DNA from: Herbidospora daliensis
GTDB taxonomy: Bacteria > Actinomycetota > Actinomycetes > Streptosporangiales > Streptosporangiaceae
Reading direction: 5' to 3'
Assembly: GCF_001570585.1 (NCBI RefSeq)
Contig: NZ_BBXF01000001.1
Location: 551,691-615,690, forward strand
Length of the DNA: 64,000 nt
Part shown: piece by piece, positions 35,160 to 43,058 of the stretch
Layout: each line of letters opens with the position of its first letter
How positions within the stretch are numbered: the first letter of the stretch is position 1
Program-made: the position numbers and the translations under genes
Notes under the pieces: model-generated
Database searches by the model: none
The model's input: the letters and a program-made list of their open reading frames with translations, nothing else
Told to the model about the DNA's origin: nothing

Positions 35160-36548
35160 TCAAACCCCGTTTTTGTACGTCCACCGTCCGGCGAGCATCG
35201 TCCCGAGGATCTCCGGGCTCCGCAGATCGCACATGTCGCCCACGACGACAAGATCAGCCGCGTCGCCCACGTGGACTCCGGTCCGTCCCTGGGCGGCCGC
35301 CGCCAGGGCCGTCTCCAGGGAGATCGCCTGCTCGGGATGCCAGGCCGGCCGGTCGTCGTCGGTCCGGGTGACGGCCGAGGCGATGCCGTCCCACGGGTCG
35401 AGCGGCGACACCGGGGCGTCGGAGCCGATCTCGATCGTCGCCCCGGCGGCCAGCAGGTCGGCGAAGGCGTAGGCGCGGTCGGTCCGCCCCGGCCACTGGA
35501 CGTCGGCGACCTCCCGGTCGTCGGGCTGGTGCGCGGGCTGCACGCCGGCGACGAGCCCGTCCAGCGCGAACCGGGGGAAGTCCTGCCGGGAGACCAGCTG
35601 CGCGTGCTCGATGCGCCCCGGGCAGCCGAGGGTGTGGAAGGCGTCGAGCGCGATGGTGACCGCGTCGTCGCCGATGGCGTGCACGGCCGGGTGGATCCCG
35701 TTCTCGGCGGCCCGCTTCATCACCCCGAGCAGCTCGTCGGGCGGCAGCTCCAGCAGGCCCCGGGAGGTGGTGCCCGGGTAGGGGTCGGCGCAGTAGGCGG
35801 TCCGGGTGTTCAGGGACCCGTCCACGAACATCTTCACCGGCCCGACCGTGAGGAACTCCCCGATCTCCATTCCGGTACGCAGCCCGTTGGCGATCGCGGT
35901 GTCGAGGCGGTCGCGCGGGATCGAGCAGGCCACCCGCACGTCGGTCCGGCGGCGCCGCCAGTCGTGCACGTTGTCGGCGTACTCGAAGTCGATGATCCCG
36001 GTCACCCCCCGCGCCGCCGCGGCCGTCATGGCCTCGGCCACCCAGGCGTCGACCTGCTCGACCGGCGGGGGCGGCAGCGCGGCCAGGCCGCGGAAGCAGT
36101 CGCCTTCGAGGAGCACCCCGGTCGGGTGGTCGCCCCGCCCGATCAGGGCGAGCGCCGCCTGGTTGAACCACGCCGTGTGCAGGTCGTTGCTGACCAGCAC
36201 GACGGGGTGCTCGCCGGGCAGCAGGTCCTTGTGCATCTCGTCGGCCCAGAAGGCGTCGCGGAAGCCGAAGCCCATGGTGGGCTCCCCGGGTCGTACCGCC
36301 GCCAGGATGAGCGAGACGGCGTGCGCGGCGGAGGTCGCCGCGGAGAGATCGGCGCGGCGGCGGTTCTGCGCCCACTGCACGGAGTGCACGTGGGCGTCCA
36401 CGAGACCGGGCAGCACGGTCGCGCCCTGGAGGTCGACGATCTCTTCGGGGGTGACGTCGCCGGGGGCGACGACCCGCCCGGCCGAGATCCCGAACGCGGT
36501 GAGCGGCCCGCCGATCCCGGCTCGGGCGTTCCTGAACAGGAGAGACAT
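35160..36548 (-). CDS. Amidohydrolase family 3 protein (YtcJ-like)
   Basis: 462 residues. Beta-sandwich with N-terminal ATVLPGLVDAHVHS (HxH metal motif), TIM barrel with FVDGSLNTRTAYC, HPAVHAIGD (metal His), GRIEHAQ and GSDAPVSPLDPW (active-site Asp). This is the YtcJ-like order. Hydrolyses an unknown amide or lactam. TAAGGT (36561-36556) ends 7 nt before ATG 36548 with no Shine-Dalgarno. Divergent from the M14 peptidase gene. Confidence 0.9.
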   Translation of the reverse strand: MSLLFRNARAGIGGPLTAFGISAGRVVAPGDVTPEEIVDLQGATVLPGLVDAHVHSVQWAQNRRRADLSAATSAAHAVSLILAAVRPGEPTMGFGFRDAFWADEMHKDLLPGEHPVVLVSNDLHTAWFNQAALALIGRGDHPTGVLLEGDCFRGLAALPPPPVEQVDAWVAEAMTAAAARGVTGIIDFEYADNVHDWRRRRTDVRVACSIPRDRLDTAIANGLRTGMEIGEFLTVGPVKMFVDGSLNTRTAYCADPYPGTTSRGLLELPPDELLGVMKRAAENGIHPAVHAIGDDAVTIALDAFHTLGCPGRIEHAQLVSRQDFPRFALDGLVAGVQPAHQPDDREVADVQWPGRTDRAYAFADLLAAGATIEIGSDAPVSPLDPWDGIASAVTRTDDDRPAWHPEQAISLETALAAAAQGRTGVHVGDAADLVVVGDMCDLRSPEILGTMLAGRWTYKNGV

Positions 36549-36615
36549 GCCCTGAACCTTATTTGTCAGTCTTTGTGTCTTTATAGGGGGTATGGTCCGT
36601 GTGCAAACTTAAGGG

Positions 36616-38004
36616 ATGCTTGCTCCAGACCTGACGCGTGAACTCGGCACCGTCCCCGAGTACGACCGGTTCGCCACCGTCGACGAGGTCAACGAGTGCC
36701 TGACCGGCCTGGCCGCCGCCCACCGCGGCCTGACCTCGATCGACCGGATCGGCACCTCACGCCTGGGCGACCCCCTGCTGTGCCTCACCATCGGCGACGG
36801 CGACCGCGACGTCGTCGTGGCCGCCGGCCCCCACCCCAACGAGCCCATCGGCGGCCTCACGGTCATGCACCTGGCCTCCCGGCTCTGCGCGGACGTCAGG
36901 CTGCGCAACGGCGCCCGCTGGCACATCGTCGGCTGCCTCGACCCCGACGGCACCCGCCTCAACGAGGGCTGGTTCGCCGGGCCGTACACCAAAGCCCACT
37001 ACGGCCGGCACTTCTACCGCCCCGCCGGCGACGAACAGGTCGAATGGACCTTCCCGTTCACCTACAAACGGTCCTACTTCGACCGCGTCCTGCCGGAAAC
37101 ATTGGCCCTGATGCGCCTGATCGACCGCACCCGCCCCGCCTTCCTCACCACCCTCCACAACGGCGAACTCGGCGGCGTCTTCTACTACCTCTCGCGCCCC
37201 GAGCCGGAACTCCAGTCGGTGCTCACCGAACTCCCGGCCCTGTTCGGCCTCCCCCTCCACGTCGGCGAACCCGAACACCCCGCCATCGGCCAGCTCGCCC
37301 CCGCGATCTTCCTCACCCCCCGCATGGAGGAGACCTACGACTACGTCGAAGCCCTCGGCCAGGATCCGACCGAGGTCATCACCGGCGCCGCCTCCGACAC
37401 CTACGCCGCCCGCTGGGGCACCCTCTGCCTCACCGCCGAACTCCCCTACTGGGTCGACCCCGCCGCCGGCGACACCTCCGAGACCGAGATCCCGTACGGG
37501 GAACTGATCCGCACCCAGGCCGCCCACCTGCGCGAGACCGCCACCACCCTGGAGGAGACCCTCACCGGCGTCACCGCCGACCTGATCAGCTCCTCCCCCT
37601 TCCTACGCGCCTCCCGCTTCTTCATCCCGATGCTCGCCAGCATCGCCGCCACCGACGAGAACCGCTCCACCGCCTCCAGCGCCTCCCGCCCCGCCACCGC
37701 CGCCGAGGTCTCCTCGTGCCGCGACCTCGTCCACAGCTACCGCCTCCGCTTCGGCGGCATGCTGCTGCGCGCCCTCGAAGGCGAAATGGCCATCGGCAAC
37801 GGCACCCCCGCCATCAGACGCGGCTGCCGGACCCTGTCGGAGACCTACGAAAAATGGTGCGTGAACGCCGAAAACGAGATGTCCGACCAGACGATCCCCA
37901 TCGCCCACCTGGTCGCCATCCAGTACGGCGCGATCCTCGCAGGCGCGCGGCACGCGCTTGGTGCGCACGAGCACCCGGGAAACACGCTAAAGTCTTCTTC
38001 GTGA
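36616..38004 (+). CDS. M14-family zinc carboxypeptidase-like protein
   Basis: 462 residues. Zinc ligands His73 and Glu76 (GPHPNEP) and His181 (TLHNGEL), and catalytic Glu275 (CLTAELPYW) are all in the order of M14 metallocarboxypeptidases. No signal peptide, so probably cytoplasmic. The C-terminal 170 residues form an extra helical, Ser-rich region not typical of the family. ATG 36616 follows AAGGG closely. It ends 29 bp before tRNA-Gly, and the promoter for that tRNA seems to lie inside its last codons. Confidence 0.87.
   Translation: MLAPDLTRELGTVPEYDRFATVDEVNECLTGLAAAHRGLTSIDRIGTSRLGDPLLCLTIGDGDRDVVVAAGPHPNEPIGGLTVMHLASRLCADVRLRNGARWHIVGCLDPDGTRLNEGWFAGPYTKAHYGRHFYRPAGDEQVEWTFPFTYKRSYFDRVLPETLALMRLIDRTRPAFLTTLHNGELGGVFYYLSRPEPELQSVLTELPALFGLPLHVGEPEHPAIGQLAPAIFLTPRMEETYDYVEALGQDPTEVITGAASDTYAARWGTLCLTAELPYWVDPAAGDTSETEIPYGELIRTQAAHLRETATTLEETLTGVTADLISSSPFLRASRFFIPMLASIAATDENRSTASSASRPATAAEVSSCRDLVHSYRLRFGGMLLRALEGEMAIGNGTPAIRRGCRTLSETYEKWCVNAENEMSDQTIPIAHLVAIQYGAILAGARHALGAHEHPGNTLKSSS
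37988..37993 (+). promoter_or_regulatory. -10 element of first tRNA pair
   Basis: TAAAGT, in the context CGCTAAAGT, lies 40 nt before tRNA-Gly(1), inside the end of the peptidase gene. The same context CGCTAGAGT lies 37 nt before tRNA-Gly(2), which supports both. Confidence 0.5.
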
Positions 38005-38033
38005 GGCCGACCCGGAAGGGAACGGCGGATCAC

Positions 38034-38105
38034 GCGGAAGTGGCTCAGGGGTAGAGCATCACCTTGCCAAGGTGAGGGTCGCGGGTTCGAATCCCGTCTT
38101 CCGCT
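38034..38105 (+). tRNA. tRNA-Gly (GCC), copy 1
   Basis: Acceptor arms GCGGAAG (38034-38040) and CTTCCGC (38098-38104), discriminator T 38105. Anticodon loop TTGCCAA has GCC at 38066-38068. D-arm GCTC...GAGC and T-arm GCGGG...CCCGT pair correctly. No encoded CCA. Confidence 0.97.
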
Positions 38106-38106
38106 C

Positions 38107-38177
38107 GGTGGAGTGGCCGAGAGGCGAGGCAGCGGCCTGCAAAGCCGCGTACACGGGTTCAAATCCCGTCTCCACCT
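38107..38177 (+). tRNA. tRNA-Cys (GCA)
   Basis: Acceptor arms GGTGGAG (38107-38113) and CTCCACC (38170-38176). Anticodon stem GCGGC/GCCGC with loop CTGCAAA, anticodon GCA. Only 1 nt after tRNA-Gly(1), so both come from one precursor. No encoded CCA. Confidence 0.97.
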
Positions 38178-38208
38178 CCAGGTCGTCACGAAGGCTCGTG
38201 AAGTCCGC

Positions 38209-38214
38209 TAGAGT
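38209..38214 (+). promoter_or_regulatory. -10 element of second tRNA pair
   Basis: TAGAGT, in CGCTAGAGT, lies 37 nt before tRNA-Gly(2), matching the spacing and context of the element before tRNA-Gly(1). Implies a separate promoter for tRNA-Gly(2) and tRNA-Val. Confidence 0.5.
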
Positions 38215-38251
38215 AAGACAGGTGTCGCGGAGGTAAATCCGAGGCGACCAC

Positions 38252-38323
38252 GCGGAAGTGGCTCAGGGGTAGAGCATCACCTTGCCAAGGTGAGGGTCGC
38301 GGGTTCGAATCCCGTCTTCCGCT
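38252..38323 (+). tRNA. tRNA-Gly (GCC), copy 2
   Basis: Base for base the same as copy 1 over 72 nt: acceptor GCGGAAG / CTTCCGC, anticodon GCC. A recent duplication or gene conversion is likely. Its flanks are different from those of copy 1. Confidence 0.97.
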
Positions 38324-38336
38324 CGGAAGTTTGCTT

Positions 38337-38411
38337 GGACGATTAGCTCAGCGGGAGAGCGCTTCCCTGACACGGAAGAGGTCACAGGTTCAATCCCTGT
38401 ATCGTCCACCA
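38337..38411 (+). tRNA. tRNA-Val (GAC)
   Basis: Acceptor GGACGAT (38337-38343) and ATCGTCC (38401-38407), discriminator A, and encoded CCA (38409-38411), unlike the other three. Anticodon loop CTGACAC has GAC. A terminator-like hairpin follows 8 nt later. Confidence 0.97.
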
Positions 38412-38418
38412 GGAGACG

Positions 38419-38468
38419 GGAGACCTGCGGTCGGCGCTTTGGCGCCTTCGGCGGGTCTCCTTCGTTTA
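38419..38468 (+). terminator. Terminator after tRNA-Val
   Basis: GGAGACC (38419-38425) pairs with GGTCTCC (38454-38460); an inner GGCGC/GCGCC helix extends it. TTCGTTT follows. It ends the tRNA transcript. Confidence 0.75.
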
Positions 38469-38471
38469 TAC

Positions 38472-38519
38472 GGGGGGACGACCCCCCGAACCCCCCGATG
38501 TCAGGGGGCTTCGCCCCCT
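38472..38519. repeat. Two GC hairpins after the tRNA cluster
   Basis: GGGGGG-ACGA-CCCCCC (38472-38487) and AGGGGGC-TTC-GCCCCCT (38503-38519). REP-like G/C hairpins are common beside actinomycete tRNA genes. Two direct copies of CTCGCTTCGCTCG follow at 38622-38634 and 38642-38654 with a 20-bp period. Confidence 0.6.
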
Positions 38520-38875
38520 CACGCTCCCCCTGGCCCGCTGTCGCGGTCCTGGCCGTCGCATTCGCTCCGGGGCGCTGCGCTTTCAGCGAAGGGCTCCGCC
38601 CCTCGCGCTCCCTGGAACGGCCTCGCTTCGCTCGGGCTGCACTCGCTTCGCTCGATTGATCCGAATTTCGTTCATACGTTGTACAGCACGAGAGGAATAC
38701 AGCAAGGGCGCCTTAGCGATGCGCTTGCGCGCTTCATTAGCGTCGAATTGGGGCAGCCGCCACTTTCGTTCGAGGTCTCCGTTAACGTCGCGTACCCGGC
38801 TCCCGCTGGCGTGTAAACGCGGCTAGGACGCTCACCGCTTGTTCACTTTAGACCGCCGGCCCATCACGAAGGTGA

Positions 38876-38954
38876 GGTCAACGGGAGAGCGCCAACAGCC
38901 TGCAGTCCTGGCATGGTCTGCGGCGTGACAGTCTGGCCGCAGTCAATCCCTGTA
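38876..38954 (+). pseudogene. tRNA-Val-like relic (possible att remnant)
   Basis: GGTCAACGGGAGAGCGC (38876-38892) matches the D-arm of tRNA-Val (38346-38362) at 15 of 17 bases. TCAATCCCTGTA (38943-38954) is identical to its T-arm 3' half (38390-38401). Order is kept but the gap is 50 nt instead of 27. No full cloverleaf can form, so it is not functional. Confidence 0.5.
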
Positions 38955-39239
38955 CGGCAGAGAACATCGTTGGTGACGAGCCATGGCCCCTTCCCCGGCT
39001 GTCGTCAAGGGCAGGACAGCCACAGGCGCGGCGCAGAAGGTTCTCCACTGCCTCCTGCTGTCCGGCGGGCCTGATCAGGTGCGGACCCCTCTAGGGGTTC
39101 GGCACCGCCTGCTGCGACCTCCGGGCTCGAACTGTGGTTGCCGCTGATCACCGGCGGCCGGCCGGCGTGGGTATCGCGGCGACCTCGTTGTCGGATCCGC
39201 TGCTGATCGCGCTTTCGCATCAGGAGTTCGCGGCTGGGC

Positions 39240-39626
39240 TCAGGTGCGAGCGTCGAAGCCCGATCTCGACTCCAGGATCCCGGCGGCGTTGTCCTCCGCC
39301 CAGCCGGCCAGGTCTCGGACCACCTTGAGCAAGCTGATCCCGCGCGGGGTCAGCGCGTAGTCGACGCGCGGAGGCTTGGTGTCGTAGACGGTCCTGGTCA
39401 CCAGGCCGTCGCGCTCCAGCCCTTGCAAGGTTGCGCTGAGCATGCGTTTGGTGATGGGCCTGCTCATCCGGCTGAGCTCGTTGAACCTGCGGGTGGTGTC
39501 GTCGAGCTGGCAGATGACGACGACCGACCACTTGTCGCCGATGCGTTCGAGCACGTCGCGGATCAGGGCGAGGCGGGCTTCCTCGCACAGCGCGGCGTCC
39601 GGTGCCTCCATGAGCGGCTGCGACAT
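39240..39626 (-). CDS. HxlR-family transcriptional regulator
   Basis: 128 residues. Winged HTH of the HxlR family: LERIGDKWSVVVICQL, then RRFNELSRMSRPITKRMLSATLQ and LERDGLVTRTVY...PPRVDYALTPRGISLL, in family order. Cys14 and Cys38-region residues could sense thiol or aldehyde stress. TATACT (39638-39633) ends 6 nt before ATG 39626, without a Shine-Dalgarno. Divergent from an MDR reductase and SDR pair that it probably controls. Confidence 0.93.
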   Translation of the reverse strand: MSQPLMEAPDAALCEEARLALIRDVLERIGDKWSVVVICQLDDTTRRFNELSRMSRPITKRMLSATLQGLERDGLVTRTVYDTKPPRVDYALTPRGISLLKVVRDLAGWAEDNAAGILESRSGFDART

Positions 39627-39632
39627 GTCGGC

Positions 39633-39766
39633 AGTATACGGCAGATACCAGGTTCCGATCTGGGCGGTTCCCTGAGCGATACCTGGTCATGGTGAAGTGC
39701 CTCCTTGTGGCTCCTCCGAAGTCGGTGAGAAGGTACTGAAGTCAGACCTGGTATACATTCGGAACC
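39633..39766. promoter_or_regulatory. Divergent HxlR/MDR promoter region with inverted operator copies
   Basis: ATACCAGGT (39645-39653) and its exact reverse complement ACCTGGTAT (39746-39754), with GTATAC near each, stand about 100 bp apart, one at the HxlR promoter (TATACT) and one at the MDR promoter. A third, looser copy ATACCTGGT is at 39679-39687. GGTTCC and GGAACC extend the outer copies. Confidence 0.55.
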
Positions 39767-39783
39767 ATTCGGGAGCTGCAACG

Positions 39784-40731
39784 ATGCAAGCGATCGGAGT
39801 GTATGAGTTCGGGGGACCCGAGGCTCTGCGTGTCCTCGACCTGCCCGAGCCCCACGCCGGGCCCGGTGAGGTTCGGGTGCGGGTACACGCGGCGGCGGTG
39901 AACCCGGCCGACACCCTGCTGCGCTCCGGCGTCAACGCGTGGGCGTTCGCCGGGGTGCCCGGTCCCTACGTGCCCGGCCTCGACGTCGCCGGGGTGGTCG
40001 ACGAGATCGGGCCCGACACCGAGACCGAATTGTCCCTGGGGCAATCGGTGATGGCGATGGTGACGCCGCTGGGCGGCTATGCCGAACATGTGGTGTTGCC
40101 AGCCGGATGGGTGGTCCGGGCGTCGGCGGACGCCGATCACGTGGAGGCGGCGACGCTTCCGATGAACGGGCTCACCGCGCTGCTGGCGCTCGACCTGCTG
40201 GCGCTCACTCCCGGGGCGGTGCTGGGCGTCGTCGGCGCCGCCGGGACCCTCGGCGGGTATCTCGTCCAGCTGGCCGTCCACGCCGGACTGACCGTGGTCG
40301 CCGACGCCTCGCCCGCCGACGAGGCGCTGGTCCGTCGCCTAGGTGCGACCGAAGTCGTGGTCAGGGCGCCTGACGTCGCCGAACGCATCCGGGCCCGTTA
40401 CCCGGACGGGGTGGACGCCGTCGCCGACACGGCGCTGGTCGGGCCGCGGCTGCTCGCCGCCGTTCGTGACGGAGGCGGCTACGCCCGTTTCCGCAGTGGC
40501 GACGAGCCGGGTGGTCACGAGTTCGGCGAGGACGACCGGGTCGCGGTGCGGGCGGTGTTCGTCCCCGACTACGCGGGCCGGACCGACAAGCTGCACCGGA
40601 TCCGCGAACTGGCCGAATCAGGGGTGCTCACGCCGCGCGTCGCGGCCACCCTGCCGGCCGCCGAGGCGGCCCTCGCCCACCGGCGGCTCGAAGCCGGCGG
40701 CCTGCGTGGCCGTCTGGTCCTCACCTTCTGA
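39784..40731 (+). CDS. NADP-dependent quinone oxidoreductase-type MDR protein
   Basis: 315 residues. MDR fold without zinc sites: AAAVNPADTLLRSG and VPGLDVAGVVDEIG in the catalytic domain, then VVGAAGTLGGYLVQLAVHAG as the nucleotide loop. This is the quinone oxidoreductase/zeta-crystallin type, reducing quinones or enones. ATG 39784 has GGGAG upstream. First of a two-gene unit with the SDR 38 bp downstream, controlled from the HxlR region. Confidence 0.9.
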   Translation: MQAIGVYEFGGPEALRVLDLPEPHAGPGEVRVRVHAAAVNPADTLLRSGVNAWAFAGVPGPYVPGLDVAGVVDEIGPDTETELSLGQSVMAMVTPLGGYAEHVVLPAGWVVRASADADHVEAATLPMNGLTALLALDLLALTPGAVLGVVGAAGTLGGYLVQLAVHAGLTVVADASPADEALVRRLGATEVVVRAPDVAERIRARYPDGVDAVADTALVGPRLLAAVRDGGGYARFRSGDEPGGHEFGEDDRVAVRAVFVPDYAGRTDKLHRIRELAESGVLTPRVAATLPAAEAALAHRRLEAGGLRGRLVLTF

Positions 40732-40769
40732 CATCTCCTTTCATCCACTTCACCGACACAGGAGTCGAC

Positions 40770-41534
40770 GTGTCCGCACATCTCACCGACAAAGTCATTC
40801 TGATCACCGGCGCCACCTCCGGCATGGGCCGCGCCACCGCCGAGCGCATCGCGGCCGAGGGCGCGAAGGTCGTCTTGGCCGCACGCGGCAAGGAGGCCGG
40901 TGACGCTCTGGTGGCGAGCATCCGCGGCGGCGGAGGGGAGGCCACGTTCGTGCCCGCCGACGTGACGGTGGAGGCCGACTCGGCGGAGCTGGTCAGGCAG
41001 GCGGTGAGCCGGTACGGCCGCCTCGACGGCGTGTTCAACAACGTCGGCGCCGCCACGGCGCCCGGTCCGGTGACCGACGTCGACGCCGACGCCTGGCACG
41101 CCGAACTGGCCCTCAACCTCACCAGCGTCTTCTACGGCCTCAAGCACCAGATCCCGGCCCTGCGGGCGAGCGGCGGCGGCGCGATCGTGAACAACGCGTC
41201 CGTCACCGGCGTCCAGGGCCAGTCCGGCTTCTCCGCCTACGCCGCCGCCAAGCACGGCGTCATCGGGCTCACCCGGTCAGCGGCGCTGGAGACGGCCGAG
41301 ACGGCCATCCGGATCAACGCCCTGGTCACCGGCGGCGTCGACACCCCGCTTCTGCGGGGCGGCATGGGCCCCACCCCGGACGAGGCGCTGCGGGCCGCCG
41401 GCGCGATGCACCCGCTCGGGCGGATCGGGCGGCCGGAGGAGATCGCCGCCTTCGTGGCGTTCCTGCTGAGCGACGAGGCCGCGTTCATCACCGGAGCCGC
41501 CCTCGCGATCGACGGCGGGATGACCGCCGCCTGA
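40770..41534 (+). CDS. SDR-family oxidoreductase
   Basis: 254 residues from GTG 40770 (GGAG upstream). Classical SDR: cofactor loop GATSGMG (14-20), NNVG strand, catalytic Ser144, Tyr157 and Lys161 (NNASV, YAAAK). C-terminal FITGAALAIDGGMTAA is typical. NAD(P)-dependent alcohol/ketone conversion; substrate unknown. Co-transcribed with the MDR gene. Confidence 0.92.
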   Translation: MSAHLTDKVILITGATSGMGRATAERIAAEGAKVVLAARGKEAGDALVASIRGGGGEATFVPADVTVEADSAELVRQAVSRYGRLDGVFNNVGAATAPGPVTDVDADAWHAELALNLTSVFYGLKHQIPALRASGGGAIVNNASVTGVQGQSGFSAYAAAKHGVIGLTRSAALETAETAIRINALVTGGVDTPLLRGGMGPTPDEALRAAGAMHPLGRIGRPEEIAAFVAFLLSDEAAFITGAALAIDGGMTAA

Positions 41535-41558
41535 CGGGGCGCCGACCGGCACGGCTGT

Positions 41559-42146
41559 TCAGCCGTCGGCCGGCGTGTCGAGCACCCGCAGGAGCGCTGC
41601 GGCGTACCGGGTGAGATCTTCCGGATGCGCTTTCACGAGCGCGGTGGTGCCCAGGACGCGGCGCATCAGCCACACCCCCGCCTGGACGGCGAGCATCAGT
41701 TCGGCCCGCGCCTCCGCGTCGGGGCCGGAGAGTTCCTCACTCAGGTGCCGCGCGGCGTGCCGGCCGATCGCGTCCCGCATGATCTCCGCGGCCCTCGGGC
41801 TGGCGGCCGACCGGAGCATGAGCAGGAACGGCCCGAGTTCCTCGGCGTCGGGCGCCGTCCGTGAGACGAGAGTCCGCGCGGTCTGCTCGGCGAGTTCGGG
41901 TCCCGTTCCGGTGATGACGGTACGCGGGGCGAAGGACACGTCGACCGCCTCGGCGAACAGCTGCTCCTTCGACCCGAAGTAGCGGTTGATGAGCATCGCG
42001 GTCACGCCCGCGTCCCGGGCGATGTCGCGTACTCCCACCCCGTCGTAGCCGTGCCGGGTGAAGGCGGCGACCGCCGCATCGAGGATGGCTTGCCGGGTCC
42101 CGGCGGCGTCGCGTCTGCGCCGGTCAGGGGCGGTCTCGTCGGTCAT
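41559..42146 (-). CDS. TetR-family regulator
   Basis: 195 residues. HTH at about 30-55 (GVGVRDIARDAGVTAMLINRYFGSK). TACAGT (42158-42153) ends 6 nt before ATG 42146, so the mRNA is probably leaderless; an operator-like dyad sits on that -10. Divergent from the SDR/SnoaL pair, which it very likely represses. Confidence 0.92.
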   Translation of the reverse strand: MTDETAPDRRRRDAAGTRQAILDAAVAAFTRHGYDGVGVRDIARDAGVTAMLINRYFGSKEQLFAEAVDVSFAPRTVITGTGPELAEQTARTLVSRTAPDAEELGPFLLMLRSAASPRAAEIMRDAIGRHAARHLSEELSGPDAEARAELMLAVQAGVWLMRRVLGTTALVKAHPEDLTRYAAALLRVLDTPADG

Positions 42147-42187
42147 TCTACAACTGTATACTTCCACGAAAGTCTACACCTGTAGAC
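42147..42187. promoter_or_regulatory. Two TetR operator-like dyads
   Basis: GTCTACA-CC-TGTAGAC (42172-42187) is perfect; TCTACA-AC-TGTATA (42147-42160) is imperfect and covers the tetR -10. Both share TCTACA-N2-TGTA, so one protein can bind both. Centres are about 26 bp apart. Confidence 0.75.
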
Positions 42188-42210
42188 AAAATGATTCGGG
42201 GAGGAACACC

Positions 42211-43011
42211 ATGAACCTGCACCTGAGCGGACGACGCGCGCTGGTCACCGGCTCCAGTTCCGGCATCGGGGAAGCCGTCGCCAGGGCCCTGGCCGCCGAG
42301 GGGGCCGACGTCGTCGTCCACGGCCGCGACCGCACCCGGGCCGAATCCGTCGCCGCCGCCATCCGCGCCGAAGGCGGCGGCGCCCAGGTGGCCATCGGCG
42401 ACCTGACCACCGACGCGGGCGCCGACGCCGTCGCCGAGGCCGCGCTGGGCGGCGGGCCGATCGACATCCTGGTCAACAACGCCGGCGCCTACCGGCACCT
42501 CTCCTGGCACGACGCCTCCGCCGAGGACTGGCGTCAGACCTACGAGATCAACGTCATCTCGGGGGTCCGCATGATCAAGCGGATCGTCCCGGGCATGCGC
42601 GAACGCGGCTGGGGCCGGGTCGTCCAGATCGGCGGCGGCCTCGCCGTGCAGCCGATCGCCGACCTCCCGCACTACACAGCGACCCTGGCCGCGCGCCACA
42701 ACCTCGCCGTCTCACTCGCGCGGGAGTTGCGAGGCAGCGGCGTCACCTCCAACACCGTCTCCCCCGGCGCCGTCCTGGTCGACGCCGTCGAACGTCTCGT
42801 CACCGATCTCGCCCCCGTGCGCGGCTGGGGCGAGTCATGGGAGGAGATCGAACCCCGCGCGATCGACACGCTGGCCCCCAACGACGTCGGCCGGTTCGGC
42901 CGCGCCGACGAGATCGCCGCCGCGGTCCTCTACCTCACCGGCCCGCTCGCCGACTACGTCACCGGCACCACGCTGCGGGTGGACGGCGGCACCGTCAAAG
43001 GCGTCCACTGA
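42211..43011 (+). CDS. SDR-like protein lacking catalytic Ser and Lys
   Basis: 266 residues. The fold is a full SDR: GSSSGIG (14-20), NNAG (89-92), Asn in EINVIS (114), and VTGTTLRVDGG near the end. At the catalytic positions, Ser is Gly142 (QIGGGLAV) and Lys is Leu159 (YTATL); Tyr155 remains. GGGGAGGA precedes ATG 42211. Either it works by another route or it is a non-enzymatic binding protein. The neighbours are the divergent TetR and a SnoaL-like gene, so a ligand-handling role is possible. Confidence 0.88.
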   Translation: MNLHLSGRRALVTGSSSGIGEAVARALAAEGADVVVHGRDRTRAESVAAAIRAEGGGAQVAIGDLTTDAGADAVAEAALGGGPIDILVNNAGAYRHLSWHDASAEDWRQTYEINVISGVRMIKRIVPGMRERGWGRVVQIGGGLAVQPIADLPHYTATLAARHNLAVSLARELRGSGVTSNTVSPGAVLVDAVERLVTDLAPVRGWGESWEEIEPRAIDTLAPNDVGRFGRADEIAAAVLYLTGPLADYVTGTTLRVDGGTVKGVH

Positions 43012-43058
43012 CGCGCCGCGGCGACACGACACCCACCTCTTACCTTCAGGAGTTCCCC

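Larger units (their letters stand above)
38412..39239. other. 828-bp region without a convincing gene
   Basis: The terminator and hairpins fill the first 110 bp. From about 38655 to 38820 the G+C drops and codon-position bias is lost. From 38876 two blocks resemble tRNA-Val. No ORF here shows coding bias, a start site or a known domain. I see no transposase or integrase. Confidence 0.7.

Noticed and set aside
38331-38816. 161-codon frame across tRNA-Val
   Set aside because: Its start is the tRNA read as protein (LAQRESASLTRKRSQVQSL is a well-known tRNA artefact), with no coding bias afterward.
38412-39239. Integrase or IS in the post-tRNA gap
   Set aside because: No catalytic motifs or terminal repeats; only hairpins and the tRNA relic are visible.
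39134-39328. Short plus-strand frame before the HxlR gene
   Set aside because: No start signal, no domain, overlaps the HxlR end in a shadow frame.
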